Below are positions 51,063-61,424 of a stretch of 64,000 bases of DNA, piece by piece (position 1 is the first letter of the stretch; every line of letters begins with the position of its first letter). Origin of the DNA: Aldrovandia affinis (lineage: Eukaryota; Chordata; Actinopteri; Notacanthiformes; Halosauridae); contig JAINUG010000214.1 of NCBI GenBank assembly GCA_029706075.1, forward strand, positions 1 through 64,000, given 5' to 3'. Made by a program: the position numbers and the translations under genes. The notes beneath the pieces are model-generated. The model made no database searches. It saw only the letters and a list, made by a program, of their open reading frames with translations, and was not told the origin of the DNA.

Positions 51063-51103
<41 letters not shown>

Positions 51104-51316
51104 CAGGGGAGTGGGTGTATTTTTAGGGAATGAGAATGCTCTGGCGGGTGTTGAGAGCAGAGGGGGCAGGATGAGAATAGCGCTCTAATCTGGGAACAGC
51201 CCTGTGTGCCTCTCCCCTGACCATGTGGAGATAAAACCTGTAGGGGTCTCTGTGTATGACTGACCCCAGATCAGGCATGTGACATGAACTGTTATCGCCC
51301 TGCACAGAGAGAGGTC

Positions 51317-51352
<36 letters not shown>

Positions 51353-52808
51353 ACTCACCCCAGATCAGCGATGAGGTACAAACTGGTATCGCCCTGTACA
51401 AAGGTCACTCACTTTTGTCTTCTGCGTTGTCCCTACCTTCATACAGAGACGACCGTTATCAAATCTCCCTCACACTGACTGACGTGCCCCACACACTCAC
51501 ACACCCTCTGTCATTCAGCAGCTGAAACTATTGAGCTGTTGCTGCATCGATTTTCAGCCTCTGGGATAACATGGGAGTGACCCACGGCCACCTCCAAAAC
51601 CTCCACTGGATTCCCGGAGAGTTTGAGCTGCTGGCAATATCAGGGATGTGGCAGTACAGTACTGTGGCCGCTGTGGTCCACTGGGTCTCGTTGTGTGTGA
51701 CTCACCTTCTTATCAATTACCCCTGCATCACCTTTCCATTTCGAAGAAACCGCTCACACTCTCAACATGGCTAAACCGAGCAGAGTTCAAACTGAGAGAT
51801 GATTTCTCTAAACCGAGCAGAGGTCGATCTGAGAGACATTTTTTAAGAGGTACAGATTGTGCATCGTCAGCACCTTACTCAACTCTAACATTGCTCAACT
51901 CTAAGCGTTCAAATGCTAACCTTACTCACCGAATTGAATCAACTCTCAGCAAATGACAGCACTTTGCTCAACTCCGAGAAGACAGCAGAGCTGGCTTAAA
52001 ATGTGTCACAATTTGGAAAGACGGGGATTTAGTCAGAATTAGTCGACGGCGGAAACGGCCGCGGGTCCGAGTCATCTACGGGAGATGATCGACCGAGCCG
52101 GACGATGGCACACGGTCGGTCATTCTCTCCTCTCCTTCTCGCAGAGAACCCCGTCCCTTCTCTCCCCCACACAGACCCCCGTCCCCCTTCTCTCCCCCCC
52201 CACACAGACCCCCGTCCCTCCTCCCCCACAGACCCCCGCCCTCACCTGAGTTTGAGCTTCTGCAAGTCGTCGGCCAGGTTGTCGCGCTCCACCTCCACGC
52301 GGCTCCTCTGATTGGTCAGCGCCTCCACCTGGTGGCGCAGCTCCCTCATCTCCTCCTCGTACATGTCGGCGATGCGCGTGGGCTCGCGGCCGCGCAGCCG
52401 CTCGATCTCCACCGCCAGCGTGCCGGTTCTGCTGCTCCAGGAAGCGCACCTTCTCGATGTAGCTGGCGAAGCGGTCGTTCAGGTGCTGCAGCTCCACCTT
52501 CTCGTTGGTGCGCGTGTGCAGGAAGTCCTGGTTCAGGCGTCCGCCAGGCTGAAGTCCAGCGTCTCGCCCAGGCCGGCGTAGGAGCGCGCGGCGCCGCCGC
52601 CGCCGTAGCCGGAGGACGACGCCCGGTAGCTGGAGTAGCTGGGCAGCGAGGAGGACTTGGTCACCTCGTAGACGCGGGACGCCATGTGGCCGGAGCCGCC
52701 GGAGCCACGGCCGGGCAGGAAGGGCGGGACGGCCCGGCCCGAGCCGAACATCCGTCGGTACGAGGAGGCCGAGGAGGACGAGGAGGTGGCGTACGCGTGG
52801 CGGCTCAT
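35830..52808 (-). CDS. des: Desmin, muscle type III intermediate filament protein (nine coding exons)
   Basis: Exons in transcript order: 52808-52246, 48611-48551, 48046-47951, 47668-47507, 47418-47293, 39190-38970, 38135-38092, 37309-37224 and 35871-35830 (TAG 35832-35830). They total 1401 bases, 466 residues; human desmin is 470. The 61/96/162/126/221/44-base internal exons are the classic type III pattern. Head: Ser-rich with SSYRRMFG; rod start [19 protein letters not shown]; rod end [10 protein letters not shown]; tail [21 protein letters not shown] and VVSESTQ. The tail separates desmin from vimentin and keratins. The protein forms the Z-disc-linked filament network of muscle. Exon 1 holds two compensating indels, a lost base at 52535/52536 and an extra base at 52425/52426. 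The 37 residues between are perfectly conserved only in the shifted frame, pointing to sequence error. Teleosts have two copies (desma, desmb); which one this is cannot be told. Confidence 0.94.
35875..36330. repeat. Tandem repeats over desmin intron 8 near the last exon
   Basis: Four CAGACAGACAGGGGGTTATTT-type units (35880-36075), then TCACACTCTCAGATTCACAC / CACTCTGTCAGGTTCACTCT repeats (36165-36330). On the desmin strand they precede the last splice acceptor, GTCCCCAG at 35872-35879. Confidence 0.8.
37130..37215. repeat. (GT)n repeat beside the donor of desmin exon 8
   Basis: On the transcribed strand this is (CA)n beginning about ten bases past the donor at 37223-37222. Confidence 0.9.
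38258..38625 (-). repeat. tRNA-derived SINE, family A
   Basis: TTTTTCCCCCATATTTTGTGGACAATTATACCC tail, GGGGCAGACAGCCAAATGCC body, TTTCGAACCACAACC (B box), CATTAGACCGCTATGCTATCCGAGG head end. In desmin intron 6, 123 bases upstream of exon 7. Confidence 0.7.
38655..38910. repeat. CT-rich tract joined to AATTCAATTCAATATGCTT flank
   Basis: CTCTCTC runs (38700-38825) continue into AATTCAATTCAATATGCTTC and CACTGGAATGAAATAC, matching the arrangement at 1453 and 58640. Confidence 0.5.
39249..40472 (+). mobile_element. Near full-length Tc1/mariner element (1224 bp) with broken transposase
   Basis: Termini CACTCAGTGGCCACTTTATT and its complement, with TA at both outer borders (39247-39248 and 40473-40474). 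The transposase begins about 39396 ([17 protein letters not shown]) and has the HTH region ([18 protein letters not shown]). A frameshift near 39590-39600 and a TAG at about 39776 break it. The C-terminal part 39787-40458 is open and keeps all three acidic positions ([25 protein letters not shown]34E type). It sits in desmin intron 5. Confidence 0.9.
40566..41033 (-). repeat. LTR-like repeat, family 1 (complete copy)
   Basis: On the - strand: TGTGCGGCATCCCAAAGGGC start, TATA-like CCTATTTAAAGGACT, AATAAAATCATCG, CTGCCTCCTCCGGG, end GGCACCACA. Same landmarks as 22949-23522. Confidence 0.6.
41671..42681 (-). pseudogene. Decayed coiled-coil protein frame (337 codons, three in-frame stops)
   Basis: One - strand frame stays coding-like from 42681 to 41671 despite TAG 42381-42379, TGA 42072-42070 and TAG 41976-41974. 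The residues are rich in E, Q, K, L, R and A with heptad-like spacing (for example [14 protein letters not shown] and [16 protein letters not shown]). No known domain is recognised; length and composition recall golgin- or myosin-tail-like coiled coils. It lies between the LTR-like repeats, so it may be cargo or the main protein of that element. It has no sign of splicing to desmin. Confidence 0.55.
44270..44570 (-). pseudogene. Degenerate zinc-finger fragment resembling hAT-type transposase N-terminus
   Basis: The - strand reads [10 protein letters not shown], then CTYCSDIV...[17 protein letters not shown]. This is a CxxC...H pattern close to the BED-like fingers that open many fish hAT-derived proteins; one expected His is Arg here. 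A stop lies upstream and no catalytic part follows. Confidence 0.4.
44694..44732. other. 39-bp alternating purine-pyrimidine tract (Z-DNA-prone)
   Basis: Unbroken R-Y alternation of GT, GC and a short GCACGTGC part, mostly CG steps, which are the most Z-prone dinucleotides. Confidence 0.7.
44808..45180 (-). mobile_element. LINE reverse transcriptase C-terminal fragment
   Basis: The - strand encodes [38 protein letters not shown] and [10 protein letters not shown], the usual end of an L2/Rex-like ORF2. It is joined to the unknown basic ORF upstream and lies inside the composite element. Confidence 0.7.
45180..45470 (-). CDS. Unknown basic ORF fragment inside the composite element
   Basis: About 95 residues with [20 protein letters not shown] near the start and a Lys-rich end (RKDKKEKSQ). 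I do not recognise a family. It follows the shortened LTR-like copy on the same strand, where a gag-like gene would be expected, but there is no direct evidence for that role. It runs into the LINE fragment. Confidence 0.25.
45816..46695 (-). mobile_element. Tc1-type element (880 bp) with N-terminal transposase half
   Basis: Ends CACTACCGGTCAAAAGTTTT and its complement, TA on both sides, and ~150-bp sub-terminal inverted repeats. The - strand frame 46525-46175 encodes the paired-type DNA-binding region ([38 protein letters not shown]). The catalytic C-terminus is deleted, so it is not autonomous. In desmin intron 5. Confidence 0.85.
47100..47275. repeat. GA-rich tract in desmin intron 5
   Basis: GAGAGAGAAGGAGAGAACAGG-type purine tract; on the transcribed strand it is a long CT tract shortly downstream of the exon 5 donor. 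Confidence 0.85.
47813..47942. repeat. (GT)n microsatellite beside the donor of desmin exon 3
   Basis: About 130 bases of (GT)n with rare GA or AT steps. On the transcribed strand (CA)n starts about eight bases beyond the donor at 47950-47949. Confidence 0.95.
48306..48478. mobile_element. Tc1/mariner-type MITE (173 bp)
   Basis: Ends CAGTGGGTATAAGAAGTATT and AATACTTTTTATACCCACTG are near-perfect inverted repeats, flanked by TA (48304-48305 and 48479-48480). Non-coding, in desmin intron 2, 72 bases from exon 2. Confidence 0.85.
48841..49100. repeat. (ATT)n/(ATA)n self-complementary tract plus LINE-like repeat
   Basis: (ATT)10 followed by AATAATAATTATAATTAT, able to pair with itself. Then GATATAGCACCTTT and CCACCTGGGTGCTGGCACGGCAACCATCTTTGTGCCAGAACGC, a dispersed fish repeat of LINE type. 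Confidence 0.5.
49550..49800. repeat. (CA)n then (GT)n array in desmin intron 1
   Basis: CACA and ACAAACTCACACTC units to about 49705, then (GT)n to 49800. Opposite repeats side by side can fold back. Confidence 0.85.
49985..50070. repeat. Three-copy ~29-bp tandem repeat
   Basis: GAGCATGTGC(A/G)G(T/G)GAGACGGGCTCTAACT repeated three times in desmin intron 1. Confidence 0.8.
50918..51102. repeat. (CTCA)n and (CA)n array
   Basis: CTCACTCACTCA followed by about 160 bases of (CA)n with ATACA and GACACA steps, in desmin intron 1. Confidence 0.9.
52425..52536 (-). other. Compensating frameshift pair in desmin exon 1
   Basis: Reading from the ATG, the frame gives LDFSLADA and then TGA. Dropping one base at 52535/52536 yields [16 protein letters not shown] through FLEQQN. 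An extra base in the pair at 52425/52426 then restores the original frame, in which [20 protein letters not shown] follows. Both changes are at short G/C runs. Confidence 0.75.
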
Positions 52809-52844
52809 GGCGGCGGTGGGGGGGGGTTTCTGTGACGGTCCGCG

Positions 52845-53234
<390 letters not shown>

Positions 53235-53479
53235 ATTCCCTGGTTCTATGAAGTCAGCTGTCACGGTTCTGGTGTCCAGTAGCCAGTTGGGGTCGCTGCC
53301 AGGTTGGGGAGGTGTATGGGGCAGGGGGACGGGCATTTGGGGAGGGAAGCTGCACGCCTGTCCCATCTCTGAGAGCTGTCGGGTCTCCAGGCCGAGACAG
53401 AAAGAATCGGTGCCACTTCTTAGTGGTCAACTCACCTTTCACACTACCCCCCCCACCAAAAAAACCTGCCCCTTCCTCT

Positions 53480-55040
53480 CTAAAAACATAAATTATATTT
53501 AAATAATAATAATAATAATAAACCTTTCATACATGGATTGCAGCTCAAAGTGCTTTACATTATAGCATTAAATAAACACTTATTTGAAAAGGAATGTAGA
53601 ATAAATAAATACAATTCATAAAATGCAAGACATTTGAGTAAAATAAAGGCTATAATAAAAACAGGAAATACAAGCGAGAAAATGATAAGCTGGGTAGCTA
53701 CCGAGCTGTGTCACGTTTTATAATGCGCTTTGTGTTTAAAAGTATTGTTAAAACTGCCCATACTGTCAGGGAGGCCAATTATTGTTGATATTGTCGCCTG
53801 TATCGTGTTGCTGTTGTAATAATATTGTAACTATAGTGCACTGATAATATAAAAAAAGTCAGGTGAACAGGTAAAACGCGTCATAGGTGTTGCTATATCG
53901 GGGAATACAGCACGGCTTCGAACGCCTCTCGGCCAATCACAATGCTCGATAGGATCTATCCGTTTTAGAACAATCCGTTTTAGAATAATCCGTTTTAGAA
54001 TCGTGACGAGGCAGTCGTTATGAGGATCAGCTGTTAGGAGAAGGCAAAATAGTTGGTGAAAGGTCCTGGCTGCTGGCGGACTGTTTAGTGCCGACTTGCA
54101 AAAGGCAACGGCGGCGGTGTGATAGATGTTTACATGCTGGGTACGTCCCCTGACAGGATCGAACATTAACAGTTACTTTAGGAACCGCGCGGTTAATGGT
54201 GATTTAACAGACGGATTAATGTGTACGAAAGTGACGTTGGCTGACGTCAGCTGCTAGCCCTTTAGAAATTTCTGGAATAAAGATCGTAACCTTTTCTTGT
54301 TTGCCCTGCTGAAGCAGTACATACTCTGTTGGAAGGATGGACCCTAATTAATTGACTTATTAAAATAATGTCTTTAATTAAACATTGTCCTTGTAGTTGT
54401 GTTAAATATGTGGTATCCGTTTTATATAATAGCAATAAGGCATTCGAGGCCATGTTATATTGTGAATAAAATCACAGCTAAGGGACTGACGGCTTAGCCG
54501 TGACTTCAAGAACCCCAAAGCTGATCTCTAAAGGAAGTGAAGCTTTCTGTTGTCTCTCCAGGGTCATGGGTAGATAGTAACCATATTTTGCCCTATTTTG
54601 TCCAACTCCCGCGAGGTTTGACTGAATTAGGTTTACCAGCTCTTCTTTGAAATCTACCACTTTAGCGGCAAATAAACCTATCTGAAGTACTTTAACTCTT
54701 ACGATTTGAAAAACACTTGCAAAATCCCTGAGAATTTTCAATGAAACATGTTACTAAACCAAAATGTCATATGGAAAAATCATTATTGTTCTAGACAGTG
54801 GTGAAAATAAATGTTTATTTGACAATTGTCAGTAATCCACAGGAATATTACTGTTGTCTAAAGGGTGAACGCTTGTACATTAGCTAGGTACTGGTGGGCT
54901 ACTGTGGACTGCATTCCTTAACTTGGGAGATTTCTGGGAGATTTAATATCCTTTTCAGGCATTGGGGAGGCAAGGCTTAAATATGGGGGAGATGTGGGGC
55001 TGGCTGTGCTCACGGACTCTTACGCCCGAATCTACACACT
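53480..55040. other. Gene-free stretch upstream of desmin
   Basis: Holds (AAT)n (53500-53520), a GCAGCTCAAAGTGCTTTACA dispersed repeat, a three-fold ATCCGTTTTAGAA repeat (53955-54000), and a - strand ORF of 87 codons (54741-54478) with no recognised domain. That ORF's end shares about 45 bases with desmin intron 5 (46983-47025). I see no exon. Confidence 0.35.
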
Positions 55041-55044
55041 GTGG

Positions 55045-55187
55045 TTCTGTGTGGCTCAGTAGGTAGAGCATGGCGTTGATGACGATTAGGTTGTGGGGTC
55101 GATTCCCATTGGAACCACATATACTGAAAAATGTATGCATTCAGTACTGTAAGTCGCTTTGGATAAAAGCATCTGATAAATAGCATA
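55045..55187 (+). repeat. tRNA-derived SINE, family B (tRNA head subtype 2), + strand
   Basis: A box TGGCTCAGTAGGTAGAGC, B box GGTCGATTCCC, then ATGTATGCATTCAGTACTGTAAGTCGCTTTGGATAAAAGC and CTGATAAATAGCAT. Gives the forward layout of this SINE. Confidence 0.75.
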
Positions 55188-55314
55188 CCGGAACATGGAA
55201 TTGGCCATAACCATAAACCAACCTAATCCCAATTTTATGATGGGATGAAAGAAGAATCAAACTTACTGTACAGTACAGTAAACAAAAAAGCAAAGACGTT
55301 CAATCAATTATATG

Positions 55315-55865
55315 ATACAGGTAGCTGCCTAAATAAAGGAAACACTTGAGCAAATGAAGGGTACTGGGGGCTCTGTTAGGGTGTGGGGTGCATTTTCCTG
55401 CCATGGTTTACATTTTACATTTTAAGCATTTAGCAGAGGTACACTCAACCCCGTAGAGGGCAAGGTAAACACCAATAAATACAAAGCCATTCTGAGTGAT
55501 CACCTTCATCCTGTGGTGAAGCGTTTTTATCCTGATGGGAGTGGTCTCTTCCAGGATGACAATGCCCCCATCCACAGGGCACGAGGGGTCACAGAATGGT
55601 TTGATGAGCATGAAAACAATGTATACCACATGCCATGGCCATCTCAGTCACCAGGTCTCAACTCAATTGAACATTTATGGGAGATTCTGGAGCGGCGCCT
55701 GAGACAGCGTTTTCCACCACCATCAACAAAACACCACCTTCTTTTTATGTACGAATGGCGTTGCATCCCTCCAATGGAGTTCCAGACACTTGTAGAATCT
55801 GTGACAAGACACATTAAAGCTGTCCTGGCTCGCGGTGGCCCAACAGCCTATTAAGATACTTTATG
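55315..55865 (+). mobile_element. Tc1-like transposase remnant, C-terminal half
   Basis: The frame 55513-55854 encodes LFQDDNAPIHRARGVTEWF and SQSPGLNSIEHLWEILERR, so the second and third catalytic acidic residues are kept (PGL replaces the usual PDL). The N-terminus is lost; a SINE B tail fragment interrupts at 55405-55440. Same family as 4335-4755 and 10600-10815. Confidence 0.75.
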
Positions 55866-56630
55866 TTGGTGTTTCCTTCATTTTTCCAGTTACCTGTACA
55901 TACCTAGCTCTCTTCAGATGTGGGAAATGGGATAGGAGTTCACATGACACTTTTCCTTTAGGATCAGTGGTCAGTGAGCACACACATAAAAACACTGACA
56001 AATGGTCCAGATTCTGTCCTGGCTCACTGTGCATCGCCTTTTTCTCTTTTGATGTTTTCCGAAGCGCTGATATAAACAGAGAGTGTTTGACGATGCGCTG
56101 TGGTGACATCACAGCATAACAATGCGGTGAGGAGAACAGGGGCTGGATCGTCTGACCTTCCGGCGCTGCGCCGCGCTAACACCGCAGCCCGCTGCAAATG
56201 GGAACGTACGAACAGCCTGCCTCTATAAGGAAAGGCATCCGTGGATCAGAGGTGCACACTTCCAGACTCTCAGCACATCCCAAAAACACTGAGTGAATCA
56301 TCACGCCGTGTCTCGGGCGCATATAAACACGGGGTGCCTTTAAACGCTTATGTCATAAACATCTGCCACGGGTCCTGGTTAGGGGAGGAGCAGCTGTGAA
56401 TGCTGGGGATTCCTGGGGGTGGGGGGGGATTCTTACACCTCTCCTCTAAAGGTCCGCTGGACATTTTGAGTTTCCCACTTTGCTTGAGTGACACACGATA
56501 CAGTCAGACGTTCATGACGGCTCAGCTCTGGGGGTTGAGAGGATTAGAGATTCGAATCGGGGGGGGGGCACGCTGAATCCACCTGAAATAATCCTACGTT
56601 GCGCCTCAAACAGCGTTTAACGCACCCGTA
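55866..56630. other. Gene-free stretch
   Basis: No exon or complete repeat recognised; G-runs occur at 56415-56430 and 56560-56568. Confidence 0.3.
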
Positions 56631-56634
56631 TCGG

Positions 56635-56778
56635 CTGGTCCTTTACGAGTGTGAGCTGCCTATCACGGTCCCGGTTAGAAACCGGGGGGAGGGCGGATCA
56701 AAATAAAGAGAGGGTATAATAGGCCACTAAAATTGGGAGAAAGCAGGAAAAAAATCAAAAAAAAAAAAAAAAAAAGCC
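56635..56778 (+). repeat. tRNA-derived SINE, family A, with poly(A)-like end
   Basis: Head GGCTGGTCCTTTACGAGTGTGAGC, B-box GGTTAGAAACC, tail GAGGGTATAATAGGCCACTAAAATTGGG, then an A-rich run (56757-56775). The middle body is deleted. Confidence 0.65.
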
Positions 56779-56929
56779 TAAATGTCCCGCTGACATACAC
56801 TATCATACCGGGAGCGGGACGCTGCAGAGACCCCCCAGCTCGGACCAACCTGAAAGGTCAGCTACGCACCTCTTTGCTTCAGGCCACGTGCTCCACCTCT
56901 CAGAAGGTGGAGAGGAACACATGTGAGAG

Positions 56930-57154
56930 CAGTGATGGATGAAGTACACAAACCCTTTACTTGAGTAAAAAGCACAGATACCCTGATAAAATGTTACTCC
57001 AGTAAAAGTAAAAAGTCCTACATTTAACCCCATTTGGAGTGAAAGTAAAAGTAAAAATGGAAATACTTAAGTAAGCACAGATACTTGAAAAATGTACTTA
57101 AGTGCAGTAATTTGCTTAAGTAAAGTGAATGCACTTTGTTAGTGTGCACCACTG
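56930..57154. mobile_element. hAT-type MITE (225 bp) with 8-bp target duplication TGTGAGAG
   Basis: CAGTGATGG...CCACTG ends, interior rich in GTACTT/TTACTTGAGTAA. The 8 bases TGTGAGAG precede (56922-56929) and follow (57155-57162) it exactly. Confidence 0.85.
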
Positions 57155-57162
57155 TGTGAGAG

Positions 57163-57930
57163 GGACTGGCTCATGCCTGCCTCCGTTCTGCACTATGACC
57201 CCTGTAGAGAACGCAAAGACTGAGAGGGGGTGTTTTCTTTCCCACGTGCTCCTTATCTGTGTCTGTGAAAGGGAAATGCATAACTAATGCCGGAATTGTG
57301 TTTGCGTTAACCAGTTATCCATATAGAAATCTTACTCTTTACTGTACATTTCAGTTCGCGGAAAGTTGGCAAAGAGGACATTGATCTATTTTCCATGCTC
57401 TGTAAGCATATGCTGTATGTTTATGTGTCTGCCGTTTTGTTCTTTTTGCTTTGTTTTAAAACGATCAAAAGCCAGCGGTTAATGTGATTAGCTAGTTAGT
57501 AAGTTTACTTGCGAGCAAAAAAACAACAAGATAGAATGTGTGATCTGCAGCCAACGGCTTTAAAAACAGATTCATGTCCTTATTTTCGAGAGCAAATACT
57601 AAAATAAGTTGTAACTCATATTAAGTGGAATGGTAAAACTTTATGATAAAGTACTGTAGTATATTATAGCCGTGCCAGCGCAGAAGAAATGTGTTTGGGT
57701 TGAACCATCACGGTCTATCACAGTACCGGATAGCATGTCTGTACCCAGATAACAATCTCTCTCCACCACGTCCAGGTGGCCATACGCACGTAGACCTCAG
57801 GTAAGTGGGAGTGCACAGTCGTGGAGGCGAGGTGGAGTTGAACTTGTCCCATGGAAACTAGATTTTAAATCTCAAATGATTCCGGTGTCAGCATGCAGAA
57901 ATGTTACCAAATACAAAACTCAGACCCCCT
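57163..57930. other. Gene-free stretch
   Basis: I see no exon or known repeat here. Confidence 0.3.
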
Positions 57931-57937
57931 CACCTGA

Positions 57938-58372
57938 TACAGTGGGTCTGATTCAGTAGGTCTGATTCAATGGGTCTGATTCAGTGTGCTTGATTCAGTG
58001 GGTCTGGTTCAGTGGGTCTGATTCAGTGGGTCTGGTTCAGTGTGCTTGATTCAGTGGGTCTGGTTCAGTGTGCTTGATTCAGTGGGTCTGGTTCAGTGGG
58101 TCTGATTCAGTGGGTCTGGTTCAGTGGGTCTGATTCAGTGGGTCTGGTTCAGTGTGCTTGATTCAGTGTGCTTGATTCAGTGGGTCTGATTCAGTGGGTC
58201 TGGTTCAGTGGGTCTGATTCAGTGGGTCTGGTTCAGTGTGCTTGATTCAGTGGGTCTGGTTCAGTGTGCTTGATTCAGTGGGTCTGATTCAGTGGGTCTG
58301 GTTCAGTGGGTCTGGTTCAGTGGGTCTGATTCAGTGGGTCTGGTTCAGTGTGCTTGATTCAGTGGGCCTGCA
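57938..58372. repeat. Minisatellite, 14-bp unit
   Basis: About 31 copies of GGGTCTGATTCAGT mixed with the variants GGGTCTGGTTCAGT and GTGCTTGATTCAGT, in a higher-order pattern that is not strictly periodic. Confidence 0.95.
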
Positions 58373-58504
58373 GTCCACAGCTGCTGGTGTCATCACTATA
58401 TATAGACTTCCAGAATCAACACTGTCACCATTCTGGCTTCCCTGGAGCTTGTCAGAGAAAGACAAGGGCTGACAGTGGACTGTAAACATCCCCCCTCCCA
58501 ACTC

Positions 58505-58649
58505 TTATGTTCTCTCTCTCTCTCCCCCCCTCTCTCTCTCTCTCCTTTTCTTTGATTCTGCCTCTCATCTCTATATAAGGCTATGGGGGAAGCTGATACA
58601 GATCAGGAATAATGAATGAGAAAAACCTTTCCTCTGCTGCTGTCCTGAA

Positions 58650-58684
<35 letters not shown>

Positions 58685-58800
58685 TCTCCTCTCTCTCTGC
58701 CTGTCTTTTTCTCTCTTAATTTAATTCAATTCAATTCAATTCAAGAATGCCTTATTGAAATGACTGCATGTAACAATACTGACAAAGCACTTAACAATGA
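58505..58800. repeat. (CT)n tracts joined to AATTCAATTCAATTC and GCCTTATTGAAATGA flank
   Basis: CT-rich blocks (58505-58550, 58648-58720) followed by four AATTC repeats and AAGAATGCCTTATTGAAATGACTGC; compare 1453 and 38655. Confidence 0.5.
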
Positions 58801-58875
58801 AAGAAGACTTAAGACAAACAGAATGAATATGGTTGCAATAAATAATAACAATAATAAAGAAAATGTAATTAAATT

Positions 58876-59240
58876 AAGGCGGCACGGTGGTGCAGTGGAT
58901 AGCACTGTCGCCTCACAGCAAGAAGGTCTCGGGTTCGAATCCAGGCCGGGGCCTTTCTGTGTGGAGTTTGCATGTTCTCCCCGTGTCCGCGTGGGTTTCC
59001 CTCCGGGTACTCGGTTTCTTCCCACAGTCCAAAGACATGCACGTTAGGCTAATTGGAGAGTCTAAATTGCCCGTAGGTATGAGTGTGTGAGTGAATGGTG
59101 TGTGTGGCCTGCGATGGATTGGCGACCTGTCCAGGGTGTATTCCTGCCTCTCGCCCGGAACGCATGCTGGGATAGGCTCCAGCACCCCCCCACGACCCTG
59201 ACCAGGAATAAGCGGCTTAGACAATGGATGGATGGATGGT
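58876..59240 (+). repeat. tRNA-derived SINE, family C, with GGAT tail
   Basis: GGCGGCACGGTGGTGCAGTGG start, B box GGGTTCGAATCC, body as in 20424-20790, and tail GATGGATGGATGG. Confidence 0.8.
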
Positions 59241-59654
59241 AATTAAATTATTATAACCCCCTCAAAAAAAAACAATACTGACAACTAAAATAATGAAGAA
59301 TGATGAAAAATGTAATAATAAAATAATAGCAATAAACTCTCCAATTGGTGTAATTGCTCTCATTCAGTCTCCTTCCCTCTCTCTCCCTCCCTCTCTCTGT
59401 TGTGCTGGCCGGCGCTGAGCTGTGCAGTCACTGCAACGGAGGAGGACACTTTCATGTGCAGCTTATGCAAGACGGACTGCAGGCCCCCAACTGACCAGAG
59501 GAGGCAACAGTGTGCGATGGGACGATGGGACAATCCTGGCAAATCAAGCCCTAATATTTGAGATGTAGTGCAGGCTTTTGAGACGTTTAATACAGATTTA
59601 GCATACGTCTTCACTTGCCGCCTTCAGCACAAGCAAAAGGGAATCACTGCGTAG

Positions 59655-59895
59655 TGCAAGCTGCCTACTGTGGTCGCGGTTCGAAAACCAGACCGTGTCA
59701 GACCGACTCTGGCCGGGAGCCCCGATCGGGGGCAGCATTTGGCTGTCTCCCCCAGGGGGAGGGCAAGTCGGCACGAGTTCGCCAAGGAGCAGTAGGGCAT
59801 TCCTAAGAGCAGGTGGGCGAAGTTCCATCTCGGAGGAGGCGGATCATTGCCGGCCTTGGGATATTTCGAACAAAAGAAAAAAAAAAGAAAAAAAT
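59655..59895 (+). repeat. tRNA-derived SINE, family A
   Basis: B box GCGGTTCGAAAACC, CCCCGATCGGGGGCAGCATTTGGCTGTC body, then GGAGGAGGCGGATCATTGCCGG and an A-rich end. Confidence 0.65.
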
Positions 59896-60411
59896 TGAAT
59901 CACTGCCACTTTCCTGGAGTACCTTCTCCAAACGTGAACCGTGCACCCTCTGCCGTACAGACAGGCACACTAACACGTTAATCAAGAACTCTACACTCGC
60001 CTAGGCTCTTGCCGTGGCAAATCTTGCGCCGATGTGTGGGGCTCCCGGCCACAATTGGCACTAGCGTGGTCAGGATTCAACACCAGACTGTGGGACGCAT
60101 CCAAACACTGTGAAAGGTGAAAGGTGAGTCACCCAGCAGCCACAATAGCTCTGTCTGATCAATATACAAAAGAGGATGAGCAGCTTGTTTTGTGTTGTAG
60201 AGATCATGTAGGCGGCAGGCGTACGGCCAAGGTCTTGGGGGGGCAGGGAGGGACTCCAGGTTTAAATTCCAGGACATACAGTTTGCAGGGGGGTGCGGGG
60301 GGGGGACATGCGAGTGTTGACGGGGGGTTCTTTTTTGACACACTACTGCTGCCAGGCAACACGCACAAACACACAGTTGCAGATTCCTTTATGATTAGCC
60401 ACCAAGACAGT

Positions 60412-60417
60412 GGGGGA

Positions 60418-60448
<31 letters not shown>

Positions 60449-60600
60449 GGTGAAAGAGATAGATGGGGGAGAGGGAGAGAGAGAGAGAGAGATGGGGGAG
60501 GGGGAGGGAGAGGGAGACTGAGAGGGAGAGAGAGAGAGAGAGGGGTAAGGGAGATGGGGGAGAGGGAGAGATAGGGGGTGGAGGAGAGGGGATAAGGCGT
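60412..60600. repeat. (GA)n-rich tract
   Basis: GAGAGA and GGGGGAGA repeats. Nothing else of note is seen from 59895 to 61425 except G-runs at 60237 and 60285-60305. Confidence 0.9.
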
Positions 60601-61424
60601 GAGTATGTGAACATGAGTATGTGTTGATGTGGGGGTGTGTTTGTGTGGCATGCCTGGATTTGTACAGGAATAATGCTTCTAGGGGCAGAGAGGAAGTTTA
60701 GACCCTGCCAGGGAAAGACACGTGTGGAAGACAGGCATCCTGAATGAGCAGGCTCTATATGGACCAGGAGAAATCCACAGACGGAGATGGGTCCACTGTA
60801 TTCCACATTGAGATTTTTTTAAAATACAACAAAAATGATGGTTGCTGGTGCTTCACCATTATTCTTGTAGCTTTAACACGCTTTAAAAACATGAACCTGA
60901 ACCCCCAATTGAGGTAGTATGTAATTGTATGTATTGTAAACTAGGATCAACCCACCTCTATTCAGAAAACACCAAACAGAATGTATAATTCTGCGATTAT
61001 TTGATTACTCCAATAGTTTAATCGATGGGCACACTGTTTAAATTACTAAACCGTGCAGCAGGGAGAATGAATCCTTGAACAGAGGGTGCAACGCCACACA
61101 AGCTAAGTTATTTGCAGCCAACATAATTCTTGACTGCATGCAGGAAAATTAAACCTGTGAACTGTTCTGGACCAGTTGTCCTACACCACCAAGCTGACAG
61201 AGGGCGCTATTCAATTTGAACACACGTTTTTACCAAACTATCTGCTGCGACCGCGTTCTGCTGTGTAGAATTCTGCGCAGACATGAGGATCATTGAGTTG
61301 TTAGGATGGGCGCTGTGTACGGCCAGTAATTTGATTAATTCTGTCTGATCAGACAGATCGCACAATCTTTTTCTGAGCACGGCGCCTTCAAACTGTATTT
61401 GTGATCTTTGTATTTGTATCTTTT

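Noticed and set aside
55045..55120. True tRNA gene
   Set aside because: A and B boxes are present but the sequence runs into the common SINE tail and the cloverleaf is degraded.
55862..56119. Small plus ORF of 94 codons
   Set aside because: No homology, no splice context, ordinary length for chance.
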